DNA of 64,000 nt from JBJMHZ01 sp045807125 (GCA_045807125.1 JBJMHZ010000026.1:124001-188000), one strand, 5' to 3'; counted from the first letter of the stretch, positions 1 to 8,863 are shown. A program made the numbers and translations. Notes: generated by a model from the letters alone, not told the origin.

Positions 1-555
1 CGCCGGCTGGCGGATCGAGCCGCCGGTGTCGGTGCCGATGCCGAGCGGGGCGAGGCAGGCGGTGACCGCGGCGCTCGACCCGCCGCTCGACCCGCCGGGC
101 ACCCGGTCGAGGTCCCACGGGTTGTGGGTGGGCCCGAAGGCGGAGTTCTCGGTCGACGAGCCCATCGCGAACTCGTCCATGTTGGTCTTGCCGAGGATCA
201 CCACGCCGGCCTCCTTGAGCCGGCGGACGAGCGTCGCGTCGTACGGCGGCCGCCAGCCCTCGAGGATGCGGCTGCCGCACGTGGTCGGGACGTCCTTCAT
301 CACCATGACGTCCTTGAGCGCGAGGGGGACACCGGCGAGCGGGCCGAGCGCCTCCCCCGCCGACCGCCGGGCGTCGACCGCACGCGCCGCGGCGAGCGCG
401 CCGTCGGCGTCGACGTGCAGGAAGGCATGGAGCTTGCCGTTGACCGCCGCGATGCGGTCAAGGTGCGCCTGCGCGACCTCGGCGGCGGAGACGTCGCCCC
501 CGGCGATCGCCGCGGCCGTCTCGGCGGCCGTGAGCTTCGTGAGATCGGAGGTCAC
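1..555 (-). CDS. gatA: Asp-tRNA(Asn)/Glu-tRNA(Gln) amidotransferase subunit A, N-terminal part (cut by window edge)
   Basis: GatA is the glutamine amidase of the GatCAB complex, which amidates Glu-tRNA(Gln) and Asp-tRNA(Asn) in the cytoplasm. Only the first 185 codons are present because the gene leaves the window on the left. The amidase-signature catalytic Lys lies in GVPLALKDVMV, and the Gly/Ser-rich core GGSSGGSSAA and GTDTGGS, holding the cis-Ser and nucleophile Ser, is intact. The chosen start is a GTG at 555, with AGGAG about 15-20 nt upstream and only 10 bp after the gatC stop, so gatC-gatA read as one transcription unit. No damage is seen in the visible part. Confidence 0.95.
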   Translation of the reverse strand, partial: MTSDLTKLTAAETAAAIAGGDVSAAEVAQAHLDRIAAVNGKLHAFLHVDADGALAAARAVDARRSAGEALGPLAGVPLALKDVMVMKDVPTTCGSRILEGWRPPYDATLVRRLKEAGVVILGKTNMDEFAMGSSTENSAFGPTHNPWDLDRVPGGSSGGSSAAVTACLAPLGIGTDTGGSIRQPA

Positions 556-565
556 CTGGCTCGCC

Positions 566-862
566 TCACTCCTCGTCCAGGATGCGGGGCACCCGGAACC
601 GCGACTCCTCGGCCGCGGGCGCGCCGGCCAGCACCGCCTCGACGGGCAGCGACGGGCGCACCTCGTCGGGGCGGAAGACGTTGGTGAGCGGCAGCGCATG
701 CGAGGTCGGGGGGATGTCGCCGGCCGCCACCTCGGCCACCCTGGCCACCGCGCCGACGATGATGTCGAGCTGGACCGACAGCGCGTCGAGCTCGTCGTCG
801 GTCAGCGCGATGCGCGCGAGCCGCGCGAGGTGCGCCACCTCGGACCTGGTGATGGAGGACAT
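566..862 (-). CDS. gatC: Asp/Glu-tRNA amidotransferase subunit C
   Basis: This 98-residue protein is the small GatC subunit that wraps around GatA and GatB and stabilises the GatCAB amidotransferase. It begins MSSITRSEVAHLARLARI, the usual GatC N-terminal helix, continues with the LDIIVGAVARVAEVA helix and a PTSHALPLTNVFRPDEV segment, and ends FRVPRILDEE. All of these are family hallmarks and the length is normal. The ATG at 862 is the only reasonable start. The gene lies 10 bp upstream of gatA and is cotranscribed with it. A short inverted repeat (871-901) lies just upstream of the start. Confidence 0.95.
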   Translation of the reverse strand: MSSITRSEVAHLARLARIALTDDELDALSVQLDIIVGAVARVAEVAAGDIPPTSHALPLTNVFRPDEVRPSLPVEAVLAGAPAAEESRFRVPRILDEE

Positions 863-870
863 GCGGCTCC

Positions 871-901
871 TGGCTGCGGGCGGGCGGCGGGGTCGCAGCC
901 A
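871..901 (-). promoter_or_regulatory. Inverted repeat just upstream of gatC
   Basis: TGGCTGCG (871-878) and CGCAGCCA (894-901) are exact 8-nt inverted copies around a 15-nt loop, 8-39 bp upstream of the gatC ATG. A TAGACT hexamer sits just beyond it on the minus strand and could be a -10 element, in which case the hairpin would be in the leader. It could be an operator, a leader hairpin or a chance GC-rich match. There is no T-tract, so it is not an intrinsic terminator for the upstream gene. Confidence 0.25.
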
Positions 902-972
902 GTCTATGAGCCGCCCGGGTGCCGGGTCGTCCGGGTTTCCGCCGCGACGGGGGCGGGTCGCCGGCGATGCGG

Positions 973-3039
973 TCAGGCGAGCCGGCCGGCGCGCGCCGGC
1001 AGCGCCCGCAGCGGCGGGCGGACCATCGCGGCGGACAGCCACGCGGTCGCCTCCGCGGGAGGCATCGGCACGGCGAGGAAGAAGCCCTGGGCAGCGTCGC
1101 ACCCCATGGCGCGCAGGTGCTCCCAGGCCGCCGCCGTCTCGACGCCCTCGGCGACCACCCGCAGCCCGAGGGCGTCGCCCAGGTCGATGATCGAGCGGAC
1201 GATCGCGGCGTCGTCGGCGCCCGCGTCCATGCGCTGGACGAACGAGCGGTCGATCTTGATCTCGCTGACCGGCAGCCGCTTCAGGTGGGCGAGCGAGGAG
1301 TAGCCGGTGCCGAAGTCGTCCAGGCTGAGCGCGACCCCCATCGCGGCCAGCTCGTGCAGCACCTCGGTGGTGCGCTCGGGGTCGCGCAGCAGCACGCCCT
1401 CGGTGATCTCCAGCAGCAGCGCGGCCGGGTCGATCAGCCACCGCTCGCAGCTCGCGCGCAGGTGCTCGGTGAACCGGGCGTCGTGCAGGTCCCGCACCGA
1501 CACGTTGACCGCCACCGGCAGCACGATGCCGGCGTCGCGCCACGCGGCGACCTGGCCGGCGGCCGCACCGACGACGAAGTCGGTGAGGTCGCGCATCAGC
1601 CCGGTCTGCTCGGCCAGCGGGACGAACTCGTCGGGCGCGACCATCCCGCGCTCCGGGTGCCGCCAGCGGACGAGCGCCTCCACCCCGACGACCTGGCCGG
1701 TGGCGAGGTCCGCCTTGGGCTGGTAGTGCAGCTCCAGCTGGCCGTCCTCCAGCGCCCGGCGCAGCTCGCCGAGCAGCGCGAGCCGCTCGGTCGAGTTGTG
1801 GTCCCGGGCCGGGTCGTACGTCTGCATCCCCGAGCGGCTCTCCTTCGCGAGGTACATCGCGACGTCGGCGTGGCGCAGCAGGGACTCGAAGTCGTCGGCG
1901 TGCTCGGGGTGCATCGCGATGCCGATGCTCGCCTCGAGGTCGAAGCGCATCCCGTCGACCGCGAAGGCCTCGCGCAGCGCCGCGCCGATCCGCGCGGCCA
2001 CGTCCTGAGCCTCGGCGAGACCGTCGAGCGCCGGCAGCAGGACGGCGAACTCGTCGCCGCCGAGCCGCGCCACCATGTCGACCGGCCGGACGACGTGGCG
2101 CAGCCGGGCGCCGACGCACTGGAGCAGCCGGTCCCCGACCTGATGCCCGAGCGTGTCGTTGACCTCCTTGAAGCGGTCGAGGTCGAGGACGAACAGCGCG
2201 GCCTGCCCCCCGGTGCGGTGCGCCTCCTCGAGCACGTCGGCGGCCCGCTCGAACAGCAGCTTGCGATTGGCCAGCCCGGTGAGGGTGTCGTGCAGGGAGG
2301 CGTGCTCCTTCTCCAGCGAGACGCTGGCGTTCTTGTAGAGCGCGAGCAGCGGCGGGAGCAGCAGCAGCACGAGCGCGACGGTGCTGTCCAGCGCGACCGC
2401 GACGAACGGCGCGAGCGCCAGCAGCGCCGCGTTGCTGACCGCCTGGTAGCCGAAGTCGTCGATGAACGCGCGCCACAGGCTCGACCGCACCCGCAGCGCG
2501 ATGGCGTTGGCGACCAGCGCGTCGTTGACGAGGAAGTACGCCGACCCGGCCGCGATCGCCGGGACGATGTCGGTGGAGGTGAACCGGTCGGGGTGCAGCG
2601 GCGAGGCGCCGTGCCCGCAGAGCGCGAGGACGACCGCGGCGGCCCCCCAGCTCAGGGCGTACTGCGCGATGTTGAACGCCGAGCGCCACCAGACCTTGTG
2701 CCACAGCCGCTCGCCGACGAACGTCACCACGGCCTGCAGCACCACCGCGACCGCGAAGCCCCAGTGGATGAGCGTCGCGAAGACGAACGTCGTGGTGATG
2801 CTGACGCCGTTGGTGTCGGGGATGCCGGCGAGCACCAGCGGCCGCGCCTCGGCGATCGCGACGATCGCCGCGACGAGCAGGAAGCCCGCGCCCATCGAGG
2901 AGATGTCGGTGACCGCGAGCCGGCTCGCCGCCCAGCCGACGATCCCGAGCCCGATCGCGACGACGATGCCGAGGTACGCGAAGAACGGCACCGCGCCGGC
3001 GCGCGGCGCGGTGTTCCTGGACGTCCGGTCGATCAGCAC
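973..3039 (-). CDS. Membrane-bound GGDEF-EAL protein (c-di-GMP turnover)
   Basis: This predicted bifunctional diguanylate cyclase/phosphodiesterase has about 688 residues. Residues about 16-235 form seven or eight hydrophobic segments of a membrane sensor, including the FNIAQYALSWG stretch. The GGDEF domain carries an intact RLGGDEF (327-331), preceded by the usual DTLTGLANR. The EAL domain starts at about 425 with VEALVRWRHPE (EAL at 454-456) and keeps DDFGTGYSSLAHLKRLP, KIDRSFV and QGFF. Both active sites therefore look competent. An upstream in-frame ATG exists at 3171, but I prefer the GTG at 3039 because GGAGGAAC immediately precedes it and the membrane domain starts soon after. In mycobacteria this position between gatC and ligA holds a different gene, so it is probably a local replacement. 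The sensed signal is unknown. Confidence 0.85.
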   Translation of the reverse strand: MLIDRTSRNTAPRAGAVPFFAYLGIVVAIGLGIVGWAASRLAVTDISSMGAGFLLVAAIVAIAEARPLVLAGIPDTNGVSITTTFVFATLIHWGFAVAVVLQAVVTFVGERLWHKVWWRSAFNIAQYALSWGAAAVVLALCGHGASPLHPDRFTSTDIVPAIAAGSAYFLVNDALVANAIALRVRSSLWRAFIDDFGYQAVSNAALLALAPFVAVALDSTVALVLLLLPPLLALYKNASVSLEKEHASLHDTLTGLANRKLLFERAADVLEEAHRTGGQAALFVLDLDRFKEVNDTLGHQVGDRLLQCVGARLRHVVRPVDMVARLGGDEFAVLLPALDGLAEAQDVAARIGAALREAFAVDGMRFDLEASIGIAMHPEHADDFESLLRHADVAMYLAKESRSGMQTYDPARDHNSTERLALLGELRRALEDGQLELHYQPKADLATGQVVGVEALVRWRHPERGMVAPDEFVPLAEQTGLMRDLTDFVVGAAAGQVAAWRDAGIVLPVAVNVSVRDLHDARFTEHLRASCERWLIDPAALLLEITEGVLLRDPERTTEVLHELAAMGVALSLDDFGTGYSSLAHLKRLPVSEIKIDRSFVQRMDAGADDAAIVRSIIDLGDALGLRVVAEGVETAAAWEHLRAMGCDAAQGFFLAVPMPPAEATAWLSAAMVRPPLRALPARAGRLA

Positions 3040-3179
3040 CGTTCCTCCGCGCAGCGCCGCACGGCGAAGGTCGCCGCTGAGGGACAAGATCGGTGCCGAC
3101 CCTCGCCTCTTGAGCGCATGCGGCGAACGCGTCCGGTTGGGGTGCCTACGCCCGTTTTGCGACGCGTCCACTGATCAGG

Positions 3180-5318
3180 TCAATCCGGCGCGGCCTCCTC
3201 CGCCGCAGCTCCCTTCGCCGCCGGGCGCTGGGCCAGCTCGGCCGCGCGCTCGGGACCGTCGGCGAGCAGCGCCTCGAAGCCGGCCTCGTCGAGCACCGGC
3301 ACGCCGAGCTGGACGGCCTTGTCGTGCTTGGAGCCCGGCGAGTCGCCGGCCACCACGAACGACGTCCGCTTGCTGACCGAGCCGCTCACCTTGCCGCCGC
3401 GGCCCTGCACCGCCTCGGTGGCCTCGTCGCGGCTGTAGCCCTCCAGCGAGCCGGTGATGACGACCGTCAGGCCCTCGAGCGGGCGAGGGCCCTCGTCGGT
3501 CCCCTCCTCCTCGAGCCGGACGCCGGCGCGCCGCCACTTCTGCACGATGTCGCGATGCCAGTCGACGGCGAACCACTCGCGCAAGGACTCGGCGATGGTC
3601 GGGCCCACGCCGTCGACCGCGGCCAGCTCCTCGACGGAGGCGCCGGCTATGCGGTCGAGGCCGCGGAACTCCCGGGCCAGCGCCTGCGCCGCGGTGGGCC
3701 CGACGTGGCGGATGGAGAGCGCGACGATGACCCGCCACAACGGCCGCTCGCTCGCCACCCGGAGCTGGTCGAGCAGCCGGAGCGCATTGGCGGTGAGCTC
3801 ACCGTCCTGCCGGGTGAAGAACGCGCACCTGGCGAGGTCGTCGGCGGTCAGCGCGAACAGGTCGCCCTCGTCGGTCACCAAGCCGCAGTCGAGCAGCGCG
3901 ATCGCCGCCTTGTACCCGAGCACCTCGACGTCGAGCGCACCGCGGCCGGCGACGTGGAAGATGCGCTCGCGCAGTTGCGCAGGGCAGGACCGGTGGTTGG
4001 GGCAGCGCGCGTCGACCTCGCCCTCGGGCCGCACCAGCGCCGTGCCGCACTCCGGGCAGCGCGTCGGCATGACGAACTCCCGCTCTGAGCCGTCGCGCAG
4101 GTCGACCACCGGCCCGACGATCTCGGGGATGACGTCGCCGGCCTTGCGCAGCACGACCGTGTCGCCGATGAGCACGCCCTTGCGGCGCACCTCGTCGGCG
4201 TTGTGCAGGGTCGCCATCTCGACGGTGGACCCGCTGACGCGCACCGGCTCCATGACGCCGAACGGCGTCACCCGGCCGGTGCGGCCGACGTTGACCCTGA
4301 TGTCGACCAGCTTGGTGGTGACCTCCTCGGGCGGGTACTTGAAGGCGATCGCCCACCGCGGCGCGCGCGAGGTGCTGCCGAGCTGGCGCTGCAGCCCGAT
4401 CTGGTCGACCTTGACGACCACGCCGTCGATCTCGTGCTCGATGTCGTGACGGTGCTCGCCCCACCGGGCGATGTAGGCCCGCACGCCCTCGAGGTCGGGG
4501 TGCACCTCGTAGTGGCTCGACATCGGGAGGCCGAGCGCCTGCAGCCGCTCGTAGGCATCGGACTGGGTGGCCGCCTCGAAGCCCCGGCGGGCGCCGATGC
4601 CGTGCACGGTGAGCCGCAGCCGGCGGCCGGCGGTGACGCGGGGATCCTTCTGCCGCAGCGAGCCGGCGGCGGCGTTGCGCGGGTTGGCGAACGGCGCCTT
4701 GCCGGCCTCGACCAGCGAGGCGTTGAGCGCCTCGAAGTCGACGACCGGGAAGTAGACCTCGCCGCGCACCTCGAGCAGCTCGGGGACGCCGCCCGCCGCG
4801 CCGGCGGCGAGCCGGTCGGGCACGTCGCGCAGCGCGCGCACGTTGAGCGTGACGTCCTCGCCGGTGCGGCCGTCGCCCCTCGTCGCCGCCCTCACCAGCC
4901 GGCCACGCTCGTAGACGAGCGCGACGGCGAGACCGTCGATCTTCAGCTCGCACAGGTAGGCAGCCGCCGCGGCGGCGCTGCCCAGCTCGCGCTCGACCCG
5001 CGCCGCCCACGCCACCAGCTCCTCGTCGGTGAACGCGTTGTCGAGGCTCATCAGCCGCTCGAGGTGCTGGACCGGAGCGAACTCGGTGGAGTAGGTGAAC
5101 CCCACCTGCTGCGTGGGCGAGTCGGGGGTGCGCAGCTCGCAGTGCTCGGCCTCGAGCGCCTCCAGCTCCCGGAACAGCGCGTCGTAGCCGGCGTCGCTGA
5201 TCGTCGGCCGGTCGAGGACGTGATAGCGGTAGCGGTGCTCGTCGATCTCCCGCGCCAGCTCGGCATGGCGCTCCCGTGCCTTCGCCGGCACCCCTGCCGC
5301 GTCGGTCGACCCGCTCAC
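3180..5318 (-). CDS. ligA: NAD-dependent DNA ligase LigA
   Basis: This is the replicative NAD+-dependent DNA ligase, about 712 residues, the normal family length. The domains are in order: Ia domain (RYRYHVLDRPTISDAGYDALFREL), adenylation domain with the nucleotidyl-accepting Lys in CELKIDG (K126), OB fold, a Cys4 zinc finger (CPECG ... CPNHRSCP), helix-hairpin-helix repeats (HVGPTAAQALA, VDGVGPTIAESL) and a C-terminal BRCT domain (LEGLTVVITGSLEGYSR). The upstream reading is open further, but the GTG at 5318 is chosen because it overlaps the stop of the MetE-like gene (GTGA), which indicates translational coupling. An alanine-rich tail follows the BRCT domain. Confidence 0.97.
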   Translation of the reverse strand: MSGSTDAAGVPAKARERHAELAREIDEHRYRYHVLDRPTISDAGYDALFRELEALEAEHCELRTPDSPTQQVGFTYSTEFAPVQHLERLMSLDNAFTDEELVAWAARVERELGSAAAAAAYLCELKIDGLAVALVYERGRLVRAATRGDGRTGEDVTLNVRALRDVPDRLAAGAAGGVPELLEVRGEVYFPVVDFEALNASLVEAGKAPFANPRNAAAGSLRQKDPRVTAGRRLRLTVHGIGARRGFEAATQSDAYERLQALGLPMSSHYEVHPDLEGVRAYIARWGEHRHDIEHEIDGVVVKVDQIGLQRQLGSTSRAPRWAIAFKYPPEEVTTKLVDIRVNVGRTGRVTPFGVMEPVRVSGSTVEMATLHNADEVRRKGVLIGDTVVLRKAGDVIPEIVGPVVDLRDGSEREFVMPTRCPECGTALVRPEGEVDARCPNHRSCPAQLRERIFHVAGRGALDVEVLGYKAAIALLDCGLVTDEGDLFALTADDLARCAFFTRQDGELTANALRLLDQLRVASERPLWRVIVALSIRHVGPTAAQALAREFRGLDRIAGASVEELAAVDGVGPTIAESLREWFAVDWHRDIVQKWRRAGVRLEEEGTDEGPRPLEGLTVVITGSLEGYSRDEATEAVQGRGGKVSGSVSKRTSFVVAGDSPGSKHDKAVQLGVPVLDEAGFEALLADGPERAAELAQRPAAKGAAAEEAAPD

Positions 5319-6406
5319 CTGACCCGGTCTCCCTCCGGCGCCTCGTGCAGCGCCCTCCCCACCTGCCTGCACAACCGGTAGGCGCTGAGCGCCCAGCCCA
5401 CGGACGCACCGGCCAGGCCGCACGCAGGCGTCACCACCACCCGCTCCCCCAGCAGCTCCGGCGCAAAGCCGAGCCGGTGCCACAGCGACCGCACCGGCGC
5501 GGCCGCCTCGCGGACCGACGGGGCGACGCCGGGCCCGCGCGCCGGCACCAGGCCGAGCAGCAGCGACGTGCCGCCCTCCACCGCCTCGCCGATCGCGTCG
5601 ATCACCGCGCGCCCGGTCAGCATGGCGGCGTCGACCGAGACCGCCCGTGCCCCGGCTCGCACCGCGGTCGTCACCGGCGGGTCGGCGGCGCAGCAGTGCA
5701 CGAGCGGCATGGCACCGGCCGCCGCGCCAGCGGCGAGCACCGCGCCGAGCCGCTCGATCGCGACCGACTCGGGGACGGCGCGCACCGTGCCGAACCCGCT
5801 GACGGTCGGCACCCGCCCCGCCAGGACCGCCGGCAGCGAGGGCTCGTCGACCTGGAGCAGCAGCCGCGCGCCGGGCACCCGGCGGCCCAGGTCGGCGACG
5901 TGGGCTGCGACCCCCTCAGCGAGGGCCTCGGCGATGTCGCGGACCGCGCCGTGGTCGATCAGCGCCGCCCCGCCCCTGGCCAGCTCGAGCCCGGCCACGA
6001 GCGTGAGCGGCCCGATCACCTGGAGCTTGAGCGGGCCGACGTAGCCATCGGCGGCCTCCTCGACCGCGTCGAGGTCGCGGGCCAGGAAGTCGCCGGCCCG
6101 CCGCTCGTCGAGGCCGGGCCGGTCGACGAGGCGCCAGCCCGACGGCTGGTGGTCGGCGTGCAGATCGGCCAGGAGGGCCACCGCCCTGCCGACCATGTCG
6201 GCGCCGAGGCCCCGGCCAGGCAGCTCCGGCACGTGGGGCAGGTCGGGCAGCTCCTCGAGGACGAGCCGGGCCGCCTCGCGAGGGTCGTCGAAGGGCAGCG
6301 ACCCCACGCCGGTGGCCGCGCCTGGCGCCCACGGAAGGGGCTCGGGGTCGGCGCTCTGGGCGGTGACGGGGTCGGCTGGCACGAGGGCAACACTAGTCGG
6401 GCGCAC
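5315..6406 (-). CDS. MetE-like (cobalamin-independent methionine synthase family) protein
   Basis: This 363-residue protein matches the C-terminal catalytic barrel of B12-independent methionine synthase and lacks the MetE N-terminal half. It opens with ATGVGSLPFDDPREAARLVLEELPDLPHVPELPGRG. Probable zinc ligands are retained in LVHCCAAD and TPACGLAG. In actinobacteria a short MetE-like gene is regularly found directly upstream of ligA (M. tuberculosis Rv3015c position), and its substrate has not been settled as far as I know, so I call it family only. Its stop overlaps the ligA GTG. The start is taken as the GTG at 6406. An internal GTG about 8 codons later is also possible. Confidence 0.8.
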   Translation of the reverse strand: MRPTSVALVPADPVTAQSADPEPLPWAPGAATGVGSLPFDDPREAARLVLEELPDLPHVPELPGRGLGADMVGRAVALLADLHADHQPSGWRLVDRPGLDERRAGDFLARDLDAVEEAADGYVGPLKLQVIGPLTLVAGLELARGGAALIDHGAVRDIAEALAEGVAAHVADLGRRVPGARLLLQVDEPSLPAVLAGRVPTVSGFGTVRAVPESVAIERLGAVLAAGAAAGAMPLVHCCAADPPVTTAVRAGARAVSVDAAMLTGRAVIDAIGEAVEGGTSLLLGLVPARGPGVAPSVREAAAPVRSLWHRLGFAPELLGERVVVTPACGLAGASVGWALSAYRLCRQVGRALHEAPEGDRVR

Positions 6407-6801
6407 CGACAGTTCCGGCGGTCGCTCGCCGGGCCGCCACCACGCGCGAGCGATCGGTTCGACGAGCCGTCAGTCGCCGGCGAGCTTGGGAATCAGCGCG
6501 TTTGCCTTCGGCGAGCCGAAGGCGGTCGCCGCGTCCCAGCCGGTCCGAGCCGAGAACCCGGTGATGTCACCGAAGGAGTTGTCGCCCGTGGTGACGTCGT
6601 GGAACAGCCGGCGGCCGCCGCATCATATTCATTGGTTCGGGCACGCACGTAGCCCGTCATGACCAAGCGCCGAGTTGCGATCGATTGCGAGGCGGCTGGC
6701 GGGCGCCGAGGCCCTCCCCCGTCCGGACTCTGGACAGACAGGGGCGAACAGGAGAACAGTCGAAGCTCTGCGACCAGCCCCCGTCGCCGCAGGAGGTCAC
6801 C
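6407..6801. other. 395-bp intergenic region with a gene remnant
   Basis: This gap separates the MetE-like gene (minus strand) from the coiled-coil protein gene (plus strand). It contains a 51-codon peptidase remnant (listed separately). A locally AT-richer patch around 6622-6640 (catcatattcattgg) may carry a promoter. No other coding signal is seen. Confidence 0.6.
6470..6622 (-). pseudogene. C-terminal remnant of a sedolisin (S53) type serine peptidase
   Basis: Read on the minus strand, 51 codons ending in TGA at 6470 give a peptide containing VTTGDNSFGDITGFSARTGW, then WDAATAFGSPKANALIPKLA. This is the characteristic C-terminus of secreted S53 sedolisin peptidases (TGW/AGWD ... TGLGSP ... 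L). A TGA lies directly upstream in frame (6623-6625), there is no start codon, and the rest of the roughly 500-residue enzyme is absent. It is therefore a decayed relic, not a short gene. Identification rests on motif memory, not on a search. A misassigned short ORF is the alternative. Confidence 0.6.
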
Positions 6802-7752
6802 ATGGCCCGCATCACCTACCCCCCGATCGACACCGACACGGCCGAGGCCGAGGCGATCAGGGCCGCCACCGTTGCCCGTGACGAGGCGGTGCGGGTGGCC
6901 GACGAGGAGGCGGCCGCCGAGGCGGCGCGGGCGGCGGCGGTCAAGGCGGCGAGCGTCGCGAGGGCCGAGGCGCTGCGCGCGGCGACGCTGCGCCGCGCCG
7001 AGCGCCTCAAGGCCGTGCAGACCATGGAGGACGAGGCGCTGCGGGCGGCCACCGGGCGGCGCATCGAGGCCGTGCGGGAGGCCGCGGCCGCGTACGACCG
7101 CACCGTGCAGGACGCCACCGAGGCGGCCGACCGCCAGCTGCACCAGGTGCGCAGCGATGCCGACGTGCTCGCCGACCGGCTGCACGACGAGGCGGTCGCC
7201 GCGGCGGAGGCCGCGTACGACGCCGCGGTCGCCGCGGCCGAGGCCGCGGCGGAGGCGACGCTCGAGCACGCGCGCCGGCTGCGGGAAACGGCAGCCGGGC
7301 ACGCGAGCGCGGTGTGGGAGGCGACCGTCGCCCGGGTCAACGCGCAGCGGACGGCCAGCCGCCAGTACGAGGAGGCCTGCCGGCGCTCGCAGCTCGACCG
7401 CGCGGCCGCCGTGCGCGCGCTGGCCACTGAGCAGGACGACGCGCTTCGCGAGGCCCAGCGCACCTACGACGACGCGCTGCATGCCGCCTACGCCGACGAG
7501 GCCGGTCAGGCCGGGGGCACCGCGGTGCCCGGCCAGGCCGACGGCGCCGGCGACGGCGGCCACCCAGCCGCCCCCACCGGCCCGCTCGTCATCACCGACG
7601 ACTCCTACGACGAGGGGCACGGCGAGGCGGACGGGGACGAGGGCGACGAGGGCGCGCACCCCGCGGACGAGGCGGCGAGCAACGGCCGGGTCAAGGGCTC
7701 GCTCGACGAGCTCGGCGACCACGAGGTCGACGACGAGCCGGCGCTCAACTGA
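6802..7752 (+). CDS. Alanine-rich coiled-coil protein with acidic C-terminal tail, function unknown
   Basis: This 316-residue protein starts at an ATG preceded by a strong AGGAGGTCACC. After MARITYPPIDTDTAEAEAIR the first two thirds (about 15-235) are nearly uninterrupted Ala/Glu/Arg helix with heptad-like spacing, for example runs of AVAAAEAAYDAAVAAAEAAA. This suggests a long coiled coil. The last 80 residues are Gly/Asp/Glu-rich and probably disordered, with a TDDSYDEGHGEADGDEGDEG stretch. No signal peptide, membrane segment or catalytic motif is visible. It lies tail-to-tail with mnmA (7-bp gap). A cytoskeletal, chromosome-associated or scaffold role is possible, but I do not recognise the family. 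Confidence 0.7.
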   Translation: MARITYPPIDTDTAEAEAIRAATVARDEAVRVADEEAAAEAARAAAVKAASVARAEALRAATLRRAERLKAVQTMEDEALRAATGRRIEAVREAAAAYDRTVQDATEAADRQLHQVRSDADVLADRLHDEAVAAAEAAYDAAVAAAEAAAEATLEHARRLRETAAGHASAVWEATVARVNAQRTASRQYEEACRRSQLDRAAAVRALATEQDDALREAQRTYDDALHAAYADEAGQAGGTAVPGQADGAGDGGHPAAPTGPLVITDDSYDEGHGEADGDEGDEGAHPADEAASNGRVKGSLDELGDHEVDDEPALN

Positions 7753-7759
7753 CCGGCGC

Positions 7760-8860
7760 TCAACTGAGCGGCGCGACCCGCCCGGCTCGCTCGGCCCTGT
7801 CGATGGTCGCCGACCCCAGTACGACGTCGCCGTCGTAGAGCACCACCGCCTGGCCGGGCGCCACCCCGCGGACGGCCGTGGCGAGCTCGACCGTCACCGT
7901 CGCGCCGCGCGCCTCGGCGACCGCAGCCACCGGCTCGCCGTGCGCGCGCACCTGGGCGAGGCAGCCGAACCGCCCGGCCGGTTCGTGGCCGCCCCAGCGC
8001 GGCCGGCTCGCCATGATGCGGCCCACCTCGAGGGACTCGGCGGCGCCGACCGTCACCGTGCCGGTCACCGGTGAGATGTCGAGGACGTAGCGGGGCCGGC
8101 CGTCGGGCGCTGGGCGGCCGAGGCGCAACCCGCGCCGCTGCCCGACGGTGAAGCCGTGCGCGCCGTCGTGGCGGCCGAGCACGGCGCCGCTGGCCTCGTC
8201 GACGATGTCGCCCGGCCGCTCGCCGAGCCGCCGGTGCAGCCAGCCGGTCGTGTCGCCGTCGGGGACGAAGCAGATGTCGTGGCTGTCCGGCTTCGTGGCG
8301 ACGGCGAGGCCCCGCCCGGCCGCCTCGGCGCGCACCTCGTCCTTCGTGCTGACGCCCACCGGCAGCATCGCCCGCGCGATCTGCTCGGCGGTGAGCACGC
8401 CGAGGACGTACGACTGGTCCTTGGCGACGTCGACCGCGCGCGCCAGCAGCCGGTGCCCGTCGCGCTCGACGATGCGGGCGTAGTGGCCGGTGCAGACGGC
8501 GTCGAAGCCGAGGGCGAGCGCGCGGTCGAGCACGGCGGCGAACTTGATCCGCTCGTTGCAGCGCAGGCACGGATTGGGGGTGCGGCCGGCGGCGTACTCG
8601 GCGACGAAGTCGTCGACCACGTCGGCGGTGAACCGCTCGGCGAGGTCCCAGACGTAGAACGGCACGTCGAGCACGTCGGCGACCCGGCGCGCGTCGCGCG
8701 CGTCCTCGACGCTGCAGCAACCGCGCGCGCCCTCGCGCAGGGTCGCCGGGCGGGCGGACAGCGCGAGGTGCACCGCGACCACGTCGTGCCCGGCGTCGAC
8801 GGCCCGCGCCGCGGCGACCGCCGAGTCGACGCCCCCCGAAAGAGCTGCCAGCACCCGCAC
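7760..8860 (-). CDS. mnmA: tRNA-specific 2-thiouridylase MnmA (TrmU)
   Basis: MnmA installs the 2-thio group at U34 of the tRNAs for Lys, Glu and Gln, using ATP and persulfide sulfur. The 366-residue protein has the PP-loop SGGVDS at 8-13, the PNPCLRCNERIKF motif holding the catalytic Cys (C101), GHYARI, and the partner Cys in SHDICFVPDGD (C197). The C-terminal barrel follows. Its GTG start (8860) lies 3 bp after the stop of the cysteine desulfurase gene, so the sulfur donor enzyme and the acceptor are co-expressed, as in many actinobacteria. An extra CC pair at 48-49 lies in the N-terminal domain. Confidence 0.95.
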   Translation of the reverse strand: MRVLAALSGGVDSAVAAARAVDAGHDVVAVHLALSARPATLREGARGCCSVEDARDARRVADVLDVPFYVWDLAERFTADVVDDFVAEYAAGRTPNPCLRCNERIKFAAVLDRALALGFDAVCTGHYARIVERDGHRLLARAVDVAKDQSYVLGVLTAEQIARAMLPVGVSTKDEVRAEAAGRGLAVATKPDSHDICFVPDGDTTGWLHRRLGERPGDIVDEASGAVLGRHDGAHGFTVGQRRGLRLGRPAPDGRPRYVLDISPVTGTVTVGAAESLEVGRIMASRPRWGGHEPAGRFGCLAQVRAHGEPVAAVAEARGATVTVELATAVRGVAPGQAVVLYDGDVVLGSATIDRAERAGRVAPLS

Positions 8861-8863
8861 GGC

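Noticed and set aside
566..2704. Long minus-strand frame ending in the GatC sequence
   Set aside because: Only the last 98 codons are GatC. The rest is an out-of-frame reading of the GGDEF/EAL gene.
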